DNA of 64,000 nt. Source: Micrococcus sp023147585 (GTDB lineage Bacteria; Actinomycetota; Actinomycetes; Actinomycetales; Micrococcaceae). The stretch's first letter is position 1, and every line of letters begins with the position of its first letter. This document shows positions 42,150-49,426 of the stretch, piece after piece. The stretch spans positions 1,302,001-1,366,000 of the forward strand of contig NZ_CP085253.1 of NCBI RefSeq assembly GCF_044872765.1, in the 5' to 3' direction. The notes below the pieces were generated by a model. The model saw only the letters and a list, made by a program, of their open reading frames with translations, was not told the origin of the DNA and made no database searches. The translations under genes were made by a program, and so were the position numbers.

Positions 42150-43469
42150 GTGCTCTCCGTGACCGATCTCCGCGCCGTGGACACCGCCACGGCGGACCTG
42201 TCCAGCATCATCCCCCGCGCGGACGTGGACGTGGCCTCGATGGTCCCCGCGATCACGCCGATCATCGACGAGGTCCGCGAGCGCGGTGCCGCCGCCCTGC
42301 TGGACCTGGCCGAGCGCTTCGACGGCGTCCGCCCGGCGTCCCTGCGCGTGCCCGTCGAGGCGCTCGCGGAGGCGCTCGCGACGCTGGACCCCCGGGTCCG
42401 CGCCGCGCTCGAGGAGTCGATCCGCCGCGCCCGTCTCGTCCACGCCGCGCAGGTGCCCGCCGGATCCAGGGTGGAGCTGGGCGAGGGCGCCGTCGTCGAG
42501 AACCGCTGGGTGCCCGTGGGCCGCGTGGGCCTCTACGTGCCCGGCGGGCGCGCGGTGTACCCCTCCTCCGTGGTGATGAACGTGGTGCCCGCGCAGGCGG
42601 CCGGCGTGGGCGCGCTCGCCGTGACCTCGCCCCCGCAGCGGGAGCACGGCGGCCTGCCCCACCCCACGGTGCTCGCGGCCTGCGCACTGCTGGGGGTGGA
42701 CGAGGTCTACGCGGCCGGCGGCGCCCAGGCCGTGGCCATGCTCGCGCTCGGCGTCCGGGACGACGACGGCGACGGCTGGCTGTGCGCGCCCGTGGACCTG
42801 GTGACCGGGCCGGGCAACGTGTACGTGGCCGCGGCGAAGCGCGCCCTGCAGGGGACCATCGGCGTGGACGCCGAGGCCGGGCCGAGCGAGATCGCGGTGA
42901 TCGCGGACGGCACGGCGCGGGCGGACTGGGTGGCCGCGGACCTGATCAGCCAGTCCGAGCACGATCCGCTGGCCGCGTCCGTGCTCATCACCGACTCCGA
43001 GGAGATCGTCCGGGACGTGCTGGCCGCCGTCGAGGCCCAGGTGCCCGGGTCGTTCCACGAGGAGCAGATCCGCACGGCGCTGACCGGCCCGCAGTCCGGG
43101 ATCCTGCTGGTGCGGGACATGGAGCAGGCCCTCGAGGTCTCGGACCTCTACGCCACCGAGCACCTCGAGATCCAGACGCGCGACCCCGACGCCGTCGCGG
43201 CCCGGGTGCGCAACGCCGGCGCCGTGTTCGTGGGGCCGCACTCCCCCGTGCCGCTGGGCGACTACTCCGCCGGGTCCAACCACGTGCTGCCCACCTCCGG
43301 CACCGCGCGGCACTCCTCCGGGCTGAACACCGTGACGTTCCTGCGCTCCCAGCAGGTGATCCGCTACACGGCCGAGGGGCTGGCCGGGGTGGCCGAGGGC
43401 ATCGAGGCGCTCGCGGCCGACGAGGGCCTGCCCGCGCACGGCGCCGCCATCGCCCTGCGCTCCGAGTGA
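42150..43469 (+). CDS. hisD: Histidinol dehydrogenase
   Basis: A 439-residue HisD. GRVGLYVPGGRAVYPSSVVM and DVDLVTGPGNVYVAAAKR are NAD-site and substrate loops. ADLISQSEHDPLAAS and the zinc/catalytic His pair in YATEHLEI and DYSAGSNHVLPT match the family. It oxidises histidinol to histidine in two steps. No other his gene follows in this window, and the next gene is an S4-domain protein 13 nt downstream. The GTG start at 42150 has TTGGAGG 6 nt upstream. Confidence 0.95.
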   Translation: MLSVTDLRAVDTATADLSSIIPRADVDVASMVPAITPIIDEVRERGAAALLDLAERFDGVRPASLRVPVEALAEALATLDPRVRAALEESIRRARLVHAAQVPAGSRVELGEGAVVENRWVPVGRVGLYVPGGRAVYPSSVVMNVVPAQAAGVGALAVTSPPQREHGGLPHPTVLAACALLGVDEVYAAGGAQAVAMLALGVRDDDGDGWLCAPVDLVTGPGNVYVAAAKRALQGTIGVDAEAGPSEIAVIADGTARADWVAADLISQSEHDPLAASVLITDSEEIVRDVLAAVEAQVPGSFHEEQIRTALTGPQSGILLVRDMEQALEVSDLYATEHLEIQTRDPDAVAARVRNAGAVFVGPHSPVPLGDYSAGSNHVLPTSGTARHSSGLNTVTFLRSQQVIRYTAEGLAGVAEGIEALAADEGLPAHGAAIALRSE

Positions 43470-43482
43470 GCGGGGCCGCGGA

Positions 43483-43878
43483 ATGAGCGGGCCTGCAGGC
43501 GGGGGGACCGTCCGGATCGACGCGTGGCTCTGGGCCGTGCGCCTCTACAAGACCCGCTCCGCCGCGACGGCGGCCGTGCGGGCCGGCCACGTCCGCGTGG
43601 ACGGCGAGCCGGTGAAGGCGGCGGTGTCCGTCGTCGTCGGGAACCGGATCCGGGTGCGGCAGGACGGCCGCGAGCGGATCCTCGAGGTGACCGGCCTGAT
43701 CTCCAAGCGCGTGGGCGCGCCGGTGGCGGTCAAGCAGTACGTGGACCACTCGCCGCCGCCCGTGCCGCGCGAGCTGCTGTCCGTCCCCTACCGCGAGCGC
43801 GGCGCGGGTCGGCCCACCAAGCGGGACCGCCGGCAGCTGGACGCGCTGCGCGGGCGGGACGGGGCCGGGCGGGGCTGA
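43483..43878 (+). CDS. S4-domain RNA-binding protein (Hsp15-like)
   Basis: A 131-residue protein. Residues ~10-65 form an S4 domain (VRIDAWLWAVRLYKTRSAAT, AGHVRVDGEPVKAAVSVVVG, NRIRVR). The C-terminal part is highly basic (GAGRPTKRDRRQLDALRGR). In Escherichia coli, Hsp15 binds free 50S subunits carrying nascent chains. It is probably cotranscribed with hisD. Confidence 0.88.
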   Translation: MSGPAGGGTVRIDAWLWAVRLYKTRSAATAAVRAGHVRVDGEPVKAAVSVVVGNRIRVRQDGRERILEVTGLISKRVGAPVAVKQYVDHSPPPVPRELLSVPYRERGAGRPTKRDRRQLDALRGRDGAGRG

Positions 43879-43900
43879 CCGCGGGGGCCCGGGCGCTCCC

Positions 43901-44071
43901 TCAGTCGTCCTTCCCCACGGCCTGGACGTGGGCGGAGGTGACCGGACGGGGTCCCTCCCTCTCGCTCGCGCAGGCCGACACCGTCAGGGCAGCGACGGCG
44001 AGGACCGCGTCGAGCGTGTTCGAGCGGGTGCAGGGGAGTGAGAGCGGAGGTGTGGAGATGGTGCGGGGTAT
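43901..44071 (-). pseudogene. Small lipoprotein-like ORF with no canonical start codon
   Basis: Downstream of the ABC ATPase, a 56-codon frame encodes a hydrophobic stretch and lipobox LTVSAC followed by a 20-odd residue polar tail. GAGGAG lies 6 nt before an ATA codon where ATG would be expected, and no ATG, GTG or TTG occurs upstream of the signal in this frame. Either ATA is used, or a single G-to-A change killed the start. The lipobox and ribosome binding site at correct spacing argue that this was a real gene. Low-confidence call. Confidence 0.4.
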
Positions 44072-44100
44072 GGAACGCTCCTCTGTCGATGCGATCGGGG

Positions 44101-44796
44101 TCAGTCCTCGCCGACGCGGACGGCCCGGTCGACGGCTGCGTGGACTAGAGGGTCGTGGCTGGCCACGAGTACAGCGGCCCCGGCCGCGGCGTGCTCGCGC
44201 AGCAGCGCGATGGCCTCACGGGCCGCAGAGCCGTCGAGGTGGCCGGTGGGCTCGTCGGCCACGATCAGGTGCGGCCGCTTGGAGAGGGCCCTGACCAGCG
44301 CCACCCGCTGGGCTTCGCCCCCGGACAGCCGGGAGGCGGGCGCGCCGAGCCGGTGCCCCAGTCCGAGTCGCTCGAGCTGGCCCCGGACCGTCTGCTGTGC
44401 CTCGGGCACAGACCCCGCGAGGCGCCCGCCGTGGATCCACACACCCGCGTTGTCGAGCGCGGAGAGCTCGCCGATGAGCTCGCAGGACTGGTCCACGTAG
44501 CCCAGGTGCACCCGCCGGTACCGCGCGAGATCCCCGGCCGAGAGGTCCGCGACCTCCCCGGCCAGCGATCCGTCGGGGCTGCGGTAGATGATCCGTCCGG
44601 ACAGCGGGCGGGACAGCCCGGCCAGGTGGCGGATCAGGGAGGACTTCCCCGTGCCGGAGCGGCCCCAGAGTCCGACGACGTCGCCGGGCGCAAGGGTCAA
44701 GTCCAGGGACTCGACGAGCACGCGGGTGCCGCCGTCGGGATGGCGGTAGCCGACCTGGACGCGGTCGAGGGTGAGCACGGGCGCGATCACACTCAT
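44101..44796 (-). CDS. ABC transporter ATPase, LolD/MacB type
   Basis: A 231-residue ATPase. Walker A is GRSGTGKSSL (about residue 43), the Q-loop region YVDQSCELI, the signature LSGGEAQRVAL, Walker B HLIVADEPTGHLD and the H-loop ASHDP. This belongs to the subclass that works with MacB/FtsX-type permeases, powering mechanotransmission or extrusion of periplasmic/extracellular substrates rather than import. The ATG lies in an ATGA overlap with the permease stop, so the two subunits are translationally coupled. Confidence 0.93.
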   Translation of the reverse strand: MSVIAPVLTLDRVQVGYRHPDGGTRVLVESLDLTLAPGDVVGLWGRSGTGKSSLIRHLAGLSRPLSGRIIYRSPDGSLAGEVADLSAGDLARYRRVHLGYVDQSCELIGELSALDNAGVWIHGGRLAGSVPEAQQTVRGQLERLGLGHRLGAPASRLSGGEAQRVALVRALSKRPHLIVADEPTGHLDGSAAREAIALLREHAAAGAAVLVASHDPLVHAAVDRAVRVGED

Positions 44797-47717
44797 GCGG
44801 GCTGCCCCTTCCAGGCGCGGGCGAGCTGGGCTCGCCGGGTGAGCAGGGTGATGACGAGGGTGAGGAGCAGGGCGACGCCGGCCGCTCCCGCCACGAGGGG
44901 AAGGTCCGGGCGGGGGGTGAGCAGCGCCAGGACGACGCCGGCCACCACCGCGACCGCGATTGCTTCCACGGCCAGGGCGGGCACGTGGCGTCCCAGCAGC
45001 CGGGAACGGGTCCAGCCGGCGAGCAGGAGCACGGTGGCCTCCCCCCGGACGTCCGGGCCCTCCACCCGGTGCAGCTGCACCAGGAGGACCATCCCCACGA
45101 CGGCGGCCAGCGCACCCAGCACCAGGCGGAACGGCAGGTCCTGGGCCACGGCGGCGCTGGCCAGCACGGAGACGCCGGCCTCGCGGCGGGCCTGCAGGAC
45201 GACGGCCACGAGCAGGCCGGCACCGACTGCCACGGCCGCTCGGTATGCCGCGCCGGTGAGCAGCCGCGGCCACGTGCGCGCGGTCCACCGGGTCAGCAGC
45301 GCCGCCGGGGTGCGGGCCGGTCGGGCCGTGCCGACGCTCCCCTCCCGACCTGCCGACGCGGCGGGGCGGGCCGCGAGCACCGCCGCAAGCACCACGGCCC
45401 CGGCCAGCCCCGCCGTCGCCCCGAGGCCCACGGCCACCAACGGGGGCGCCACGCCGAGGCGCCTGGACATCGTGCCGACGACGGCGAGGGCGGCTGCCGC
45501 ACCGACGAGCACCGTCAGTGTGGCGGCGTCCTCGCGGAGGTGGCGGGTCACGGTGGCGCTGCGTGTCCACCCATGGACCGCCAGCACACCCGCCCGGTGG
45601 CGCCGTGGCTGCAGCGCGGCGGCCACGCACAGCCCCGCCAGGGCGGTCAGCAGGACGACCACCGTCACCGTCTGCGAGGTCCCCGCGGTCCCGACGGCCG
45701 CGGAGACCCGCTGAGACGCGGCGAGCTCCGGGCCGAGCTGGCGCACGGTGCCGAGCGGCCCCGTCCGGGGATCACCCTCCGTGGAGTCGAACCGGTAGGA
45801 CACCACCTGCATCTCGCGGGGCGCCAGGCTGGAGGCGGCCACGGTGACCGCTGCGAACCCGGCGGCCTCGAGGCGCTGGGCGACGGCGTCGATCGTCGCG
45901 AGGTTCTCCGGCGTCAGGTCCTCCCCCACACCGGCCACCCGGACGCGGACGGTGCTGAAGGGCCGTTCCAGTCCGAGTGCCCCCGCGGAGGCGGCGTCGA
46001 CGTAGGCGGCGGGCATCTGGTTGGCGAGACCGAACCCGGTGGAGGCGGGCCGCAGCCGGACGTCCCGCGGAGTTCCGTCGGGGTCCGCTACCAGGGTGGT
46101 GGGCAGCTCGACATCCGTGAGCAGCGGGGCGATCCCCGCGAGTGCGGCGTCCGGCTCCGGCGTAAGGGTGCCCACGCTGACCAGCAGGGGCGCGTCCCCG
46201 GTTCCGAACCGTCGGCCATCGTCAGTGGCCGTGTAGTACGCGGACTCCCGGGACGTGGAGGCCGGCAGCGCCCGGGTGACCGCGACGTCGGGCCGGCCGG
46301 GGAGCGTGCCGGAGGCGGTCTCCACGGAGGCGGCCTCGGCCAGGGGCTCGTCCGCAGACGCCGGCCGGGTCAGGGTCCGCGTCTCCTGCACCAGGGACAG
46401 GCGGGGCGAGTCGTAGCTCAGGACCGGGTCCCGGCCCGTGGTCAACCCCGGCACGGGGACCACGGTGACCCCGAGCCCCAGGCCGCCGAACCGGCCTGAG
46501 ACGTCGGAGGTGGAGATCTCGTCCTGCGTCGCTGTCCCGCCGGCGGGCAGCGCCCACACGGGCATCCCCACGATGCCGCGGGGCGCGGTGGGGTCCCGCG
46601 GATCCACCGGCGCCTGCTTGATGTCGAGCCGGGTGACCGGCTCCCGGTACGGGGCCGCGCGCACCTCGAGGGTCAGGGGCGCAGACCCGACGCTCGTGGC
46701 GAGCAGCGGGACGGCGGTGAGTGAGTCCACCGGCCGTCCGGCCGCATCCGCCAGGCTCTGGAGGTAGGCAGGGAGCCGATCCTTCGCCCTGACGAGCGCC
46801 TCAGCCTCCTCGGTTGCGGCGCCGGAGAGCCTGTCGACGACAGCCGGGAGGAAGCCGGCGGGCGAGGACTGCGCTAGCACGCGGAACGCGTCGGCGGCGG
46901 CGGGGTGCCCGCCGAGGGACAGCAGCTGCGCCTCAGCCGCGGCGTCCACCACGATCATCCGATTGCCCTGCGGGTCGGGGTCCGCCCACGGGGCGGCCCA
47001 GTACGTGCCGGCCGGGACCTCACGCTGGGCGGGCGGAGGCGTCTGACCGCGGGGACCGACGGCAAGGGTGGGGAGCTCGACGTCCGTGCAGGGGCCTGGC
47101 TCGGGAGGGGCCGGATCGCAGAGGGCGGGATCGTCCAGCAGCGGACGGGCGTCCGCGATCGGCCCGTCGGAGAAGGAGCCGATCAGTGTGGCGTCCATGC
47201 CGAGCACGGGGCGCGGGCCGAGTCCGTCGTCCGTGCTCACCCGCGCGTCCAGGTCGAACGCGTGGGGACCCTCCACGCTGCCGTCCGCGGGGTAGCCGAT
47301 CATGACGGCGTCCTGGTTGGCCACGCTGCGCACGCCGACGTCGCCGAGCGGGGCGGCCACCTCGACACCGGGCACCGCCCGGATGCGGTCGAGATCGGCC
47401 GGGCTGAGGCGCTCGGCTGAGCTCGTCCAGGCGGCCGTGTCCAGCGGGGCCATGAGGGCTGCCGCGCTCTGTGCGGCCGCGGGTGCGGACACGATCAGGT
47501 CATAGGACCCGCGCCAGCTGCTGTCGACGAGGGCCTTGAGCCGCTGTGTGGCCTGGGCCTGGACACCAAGGCCCAGGACCAGGGCCACAGCGAGCGCCCC
47601 GGCCACCAAGCGCAGCAACCGCACGGCGGGGAAGGAGGGCCAGGCTGGTCCTACACGGCGAGAACCCTCACCAGTGCTCGTCTGGACTCGCGAGCTCTGG
47701 GGCGGTCGGGACGTCAT
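44793..47717 (-). CDS. Large FtsX/MacB-type ABC permease with ~640-residue extracellular domain
   Basis: A 974-residue protein. Helix 1 is at about residues 32-56 (FPAVRLLRLVAGALAVALVL). A very large extracytoplasmic domain follows to about residue 685, with only one nearby pair of Cys (LCDPAPPEPGPCTD). About seven helices follow (e.g. QTVTVVVLLTALAGLCVAAAL and ALVVAVVLQ-type segments) in an FtsX-like arrangement. Two repeats of a membrane-proximal GW[TS]RS motif (HGWTRSATVTRH, AGWTRSRLLGRH) mark duplicated cores. It overlaps both neighbours by 4 nt. The size recalls membrane proteins that accompany actinobacterial bacteriocin-like genes, but I cannot assign it. Confidence 0.8.
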   Translation of the reverse strand: MTSRPPQSSRVQTSTGEGSRRVGPAWPSFPAVRLLRLVAGALAVALVLGLGVQAQATQRLKALVDSSWRGSYDLIVSAPAAAQSAAALMAPLDTAAWTSSAERLSPADLDRIRAVPGVEVAAPLGDVGVRSVANQDAVMIGYPADGSVEGPHAFDLDARVSTDDGLGPRPVLGMDATLIGSFSDGPIADARPLLDDPALCDPAPPEPGPCTDVELPTLAVGPRGQTPPPAQREVPAGTYWAAPWADPDPQGNRMIVVDAAAEAQLLSLGGHPAAADAFRVLAQSSPAGFLPAVVDRLSGAATEEAEALVRAKDRLPAYLQSLADAAGRPVDSLTAVPLLATSVGSAPLTLEVRAAPYREPVTRLDIKQAPVDPRDPTAPRGIVGMPVWALPAGGTATQDEISTSDVSGRFGGLGLGVTVVPVPGLTTGRDPVLSYDSPRLSLVQETRTLTRPASADEPLAEAASVETASGTLPGRPDVAVTRALPASTSRESAYYTATDDGRRFGTGDAPLLVSVGTLTPEPDAALAGIAPLLTDVELPTTLVADPDGTPRDVRLRPASTGFGLANQMPAAYVDAASAGALGLERPFSTVRVRVAGVGEDLTPENLATIDAVAQRLEAAGFAAVTVAASSLAPREMQVVSYRFDSTEGDPRTGPLGTVRQLGPELAASQRVSAAVGTAGTSQTVTVVVLLTALAGLCVAAALQPRRHRAGVLAVHGWTRSATVTRHLREDAATLTVLVGAAAALAVVGTMSRRLGVAPPLVAVGLGATAGLAGAVVLAAVLAARPAASAGREGSVGTARPARTPAALLTRWTARTWPRLLTGAAYRAAVAVGAGLLVAVVLQARREAGVSVLASAAVAQDLPFRLVLGALAAVVGMVLLVQLHRVEGPDVRGEATVLLLAGWTRSRLLGRHVPALAVEAIAVAVVAGVVLALLTPRPDLPLVAGAAGVALLLTLVITLLTRRAQLARAWKGQPA

Positions 47718-48310
47718 TCGGAGGGAACCGTCAACGCCACCCGGTAGGGCTCGTCATTGTCCACGGTGACCGTGAAGGTCACTGGCCCGGCCTGTTCTAT
47801 GGGAGGCGTCGCTGCGGACCACCCGCCGCACAGGGCCTCCGATCCGGCCATCCACGTTTTCTCATCGCCATCGCCACTCGAGACGTGGATGTCCGTCTTG
47901 CCAGTCGCATCGGAGGGGCAGAGCAGGACGACCCGAAGGACCGCGCCCTTCTGGGCATCCACCGTGATCTCCTGGGTGCCCCGACCGACCCTCTCCTCCA
48001 GGACGGACTCCTGCTCCACATCGATGTAGTCGGAGTCCGGATTCTGACGTGCGTACTCCTCAAGGGTCATGCCCCCCTCCTCGAACAGAGCCGCGGGGAG
48101 AGCCTCTGCCGCGTTCGGGGCCTGGGCCCCGGCATCGGACGAGCCGCTCGTGGCGGCTGACTCCGAAGGGGCCGCACTGGCGACAGCCGTGGAAGTGCCC
48201 GAGGGGGTCGGAGTGTCGGACTGAGAGGCGGAGCACCCGGAGATCGTCGTGCCGACGAGCACAGCGGCGGCGAGGGCGGCCAAGCGACGTGAAGGAGACA
48301 AAGGGAACAT
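47714..48310 (-). CDS. Lipoprotein of the secreted-protein/ABC cassette
   Basis: A 198-residue protein. Signal MFPLSPSRRLAALAAAVLVG ends in lipobox TISGC at Cys 26. A Ser/Thr/Ala/Pro linker of ~45 residues follows. A beta-rich domain has two Cys (VLLCPSDATG, SEALCGGWSA) that could form a disulphide, ending in VTFTVTVDNDEPYRVALTV. I do not recognise a family. It is the first gene of the operon with the permease (ATGA overlap). A surface receptor, chaperone or immunity-type role for the adjacent secreted protein is possible, but is inference. Confidence 0.75.
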   Translation of the reverse strand: MFPLSPSRRLAALAAAVLVGTTISGCSASQSDTPTPSGTSTAVASAAPSESAATSGSSDAGAQAPNAAEALPAALFEEGGMTLEEYARQNPDSDYIDVEQESVLEERVGRGTQEITVDAQKGAVLRVVLLCPSDATGKTDIHVSSGDGDEKTWMAGSEALCGGWSAATPPIEQAGPVTFTVTVDNDEPYRVALTVPSE

Positions 48311-48326
48311 GACATGCCTATCCGTA

Positions 48327-48345
48327 GGGGGGGGAATAGGGGGGG
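48327..48345. repeat. Two poly-G tracts (G8 and G7) upstream of the lipoprotein gene
   Basis: G8 at 48327-48334 and G7 at 48339-48345, separated by AATA, lie 17-35 nt upstream of the lipoprotein start codon. Tracts of this kind are prone to slippage. Confidence 0.7.
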
Positions 48346-48380
48346 TGCAGCGTCAGGCGCCCTGCGCCCGACGCTGCACC
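48344..48380 (-). terminator. Hairpin between secreted-protein gene and ABC operon
   Basis: An 11-bp outer stem (GGTGCAGCGTC with its complement), one A-C mismatch and a 5-bp inner stem with a CCT loop begin 11 nt past the stop codon at 48391. A C-rich rather than U-rich tail follows. It could act as terminator or attenuator between the two units. Confidence 0.7.
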
Positions 48381-48390
48381 GCTCACCGCA

Positions 48391-48951
48391 TCAGAGCTTG
48401 AAGTGCTGGAAGTAGAACTGCTGCCACGGGGTGTAGAACGAGCCGCTGCGCAGCGTGACCACGTCGCAGCTGCGGTTCAGCATCTGACGCTTCCATGTTC
48501 CCTGTGCCTGCTTGGCGCCGATGGCGAGCTTTCCACCGTTCGTGTAGGTGCTGGGCACGGTCCAAGCACCGCTGACGGTATTCGTAGACGAGTAGCTGAC
48601 TCCCACACGGGTCCCGACCTTGGCGGAGACGCCAGCGACAATGGCGCTCACATCGCCAGAGAGTTCTCCTGTGATGTCGCCACTGACACCGAACGTGCGC
48701 CCGGTGGCGATAGTGAGCCTGACTCCGGGAGCCCCGGACACTGACGAGTAGGCGGAGTACGACTGCTTGAACTTGTTCGATGTCACGGTGGTGTTCGTCC
48801 AGTACTCCTCGGCACAGTACGCGTCCGGGGTAGCAGTCTCCCCTCCCACGGGCGCGGTCGCAGCCCCCGCTACGGGAGCCACCGCTAGCGACGCCGCCAT
48901 CACCGCACCGGTGGACGCCGCCATGATCCTCTTCTTCATGTCCATCCGCAT
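48391..48951 (-). CDS. Secreted beta-rich protein of unknown family
   Basis: A 186-residue protein with a Sec signal (MKKRIMAASTGAVMAASLAV, cleavage near VAGAAT). The mature part of ~155 residues has two Cys (DAYCAEEYW, RSCDVV). It carries a Gly/Ser/Val-rich alternating segment (residues ~85-130: GDITGELSGDVSAIVAGVS, KVGTRVGVSYSSTNT), then GAWTVPSTYTNGGKLAIG, and ends WQQFYFQHFKL. The amphipathic stretch followed by W-x-V-P resembles beta-pore-forming toxin patterns, but this is only a visual likeness. GC is visibly lower than in neighbours. GGAAGGA lies 8 nt before the ATG at 48951. ATGs at 48945 and 48939 are alternatives. Confidence 0.75.
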   Translation of the reverse strand: MRMDMKKRIMAASTGAVMAASLAVAPVAGAATAPVGGETATPDAYCAEEYWTNTTVTSNKFKQSYSAYSSVSGAPGVRLTIATGRTFGVSGDITGELSGDVSAIVAGVSAKVGTRVGVSYSSTNTVSGAWTVPSTYTNGGKLAIGAKQAQGTWKRQMLNRSCDVVTLRSGSFYTPWQQFYFQHFKL

Positions 48952-49009
48952 GATCCGATTCCTTCCAAAGAACCGCCTGCGGGGGCCGCGGGTCGCGGTC
49001 TCGAGCTCC

Positions 49010-49017
49010 CCCCCCCC
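49010..49017. repeat. C8 tract in the leader of the secreted-protein gene
   Basis: Eight consecutive C (G on the transcript strand) lie about 10-15 nt after the predicted RNA start. Confidence 0.7.
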
Positions 49018-49031
49018 TCTCGAATGACTGA

Positions 49032-49080
49032 ATCCTGACTGCGGCCAGGAGCATGTGTCAAGCATCACATTTCTATGCTT
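49032..49080 (-). promoter_or_regulatory. Promoter of the secreted-protein gene with adjacent inverted repeat
   Basis: On the minus strand a consensus TTGACA (49056-49061), 18-nt spacer and CAGGAT (49032-49037) give an RNA start near 49025 and a leader of about 75 nt. AAGCAT (49060-49065) and ATGCTT (49075-49080), separated by 9 nt, form an inverted repeat just upstream of and touching the -35 box. This suggests a dedicated regulator site. Confidence 0.6.
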
Positions 49081-49190
49081 CGCTCCACCCCAGCTCAGGT
49101 CGCGAACAAGCTTCTCTGCGCCGCCCCCTCAGCCTCCCGGCGATCGACGCACCCTCCGTGACCCCGCGCGTCGCCCGCCCCCGGGCCGCT

Positions 49191-49220
49191 TTGACCATCC
49201 CTCGGACCTCTCCGTAGGCT
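49191..49220 (+). promoter_or_regulatory. Promoter of the SAM-riboswitch transcript
   Basis: TTGACC (49191-49196), an 18-nt spacer and TAGGCT (49215-49220) place the RNA start at about 49227, immediately before the aptamer. Confidence 0.7.
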
Positions 49221-49228
49221 GATCCCCA

Positions 49229-49313
49229 GAATCACGAGTCCCCGTCATCACGGCCCTGGCCGGCGGGGCGGCAACCCTCTCACGCAGTAGTGGGGTGCTC
49301 CAGGTGAGGATTC
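49229..49313 (+). promoter_or_regulatory. SAM riboswitch of the SAM-I/SAM-IV clan
   Basis: P1 is GAATC (49229-49233) with GATTC (49309-49313). ACGAGTCCCC opens P2, closed by CGGGGC. The core GGCAACCCTC (49270-49279) and GGGGTGCTCCAGGTGA (49292-49307) are the strongly conserved SAM-IV strands. Downstream hairpins (49355-49373; CTTCG/CGAAG pairing around 49388-49414 next to the ribosome binding site) suggest translational control. It should lower flavin reductase synthesis when S-adenosylmethionine is abundant. Confidence 0.8.
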
Positions 49314-49426
49314 GGCCCGGCGGAGGACCCCGACGGGCAAGTACTCGCGTCTCCGCGGATCACGCCGATCCGCTCAGGTGAACCGCCCTTCGCGGAGCCG
49401 CGTCCGTCACGAAGAGGACCCGCGCC

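Noticed and set aside
48391..48951. Lactococcin 972-family bacteriocin
   Set aside because: The neighbourhood (large membrane protein, ABC ATPase) is suggestive, but the mature protein is more than twice the usual length and lacks the family's sequence pattern that I know. Kept as unknown.
43879..49426. Mobile element or genomic island with attachment sites
   Set aside because: No integrase, transposase, tRNA-linked direct repeat or terminal inverted repeats were seen around the lower-GC cassette.
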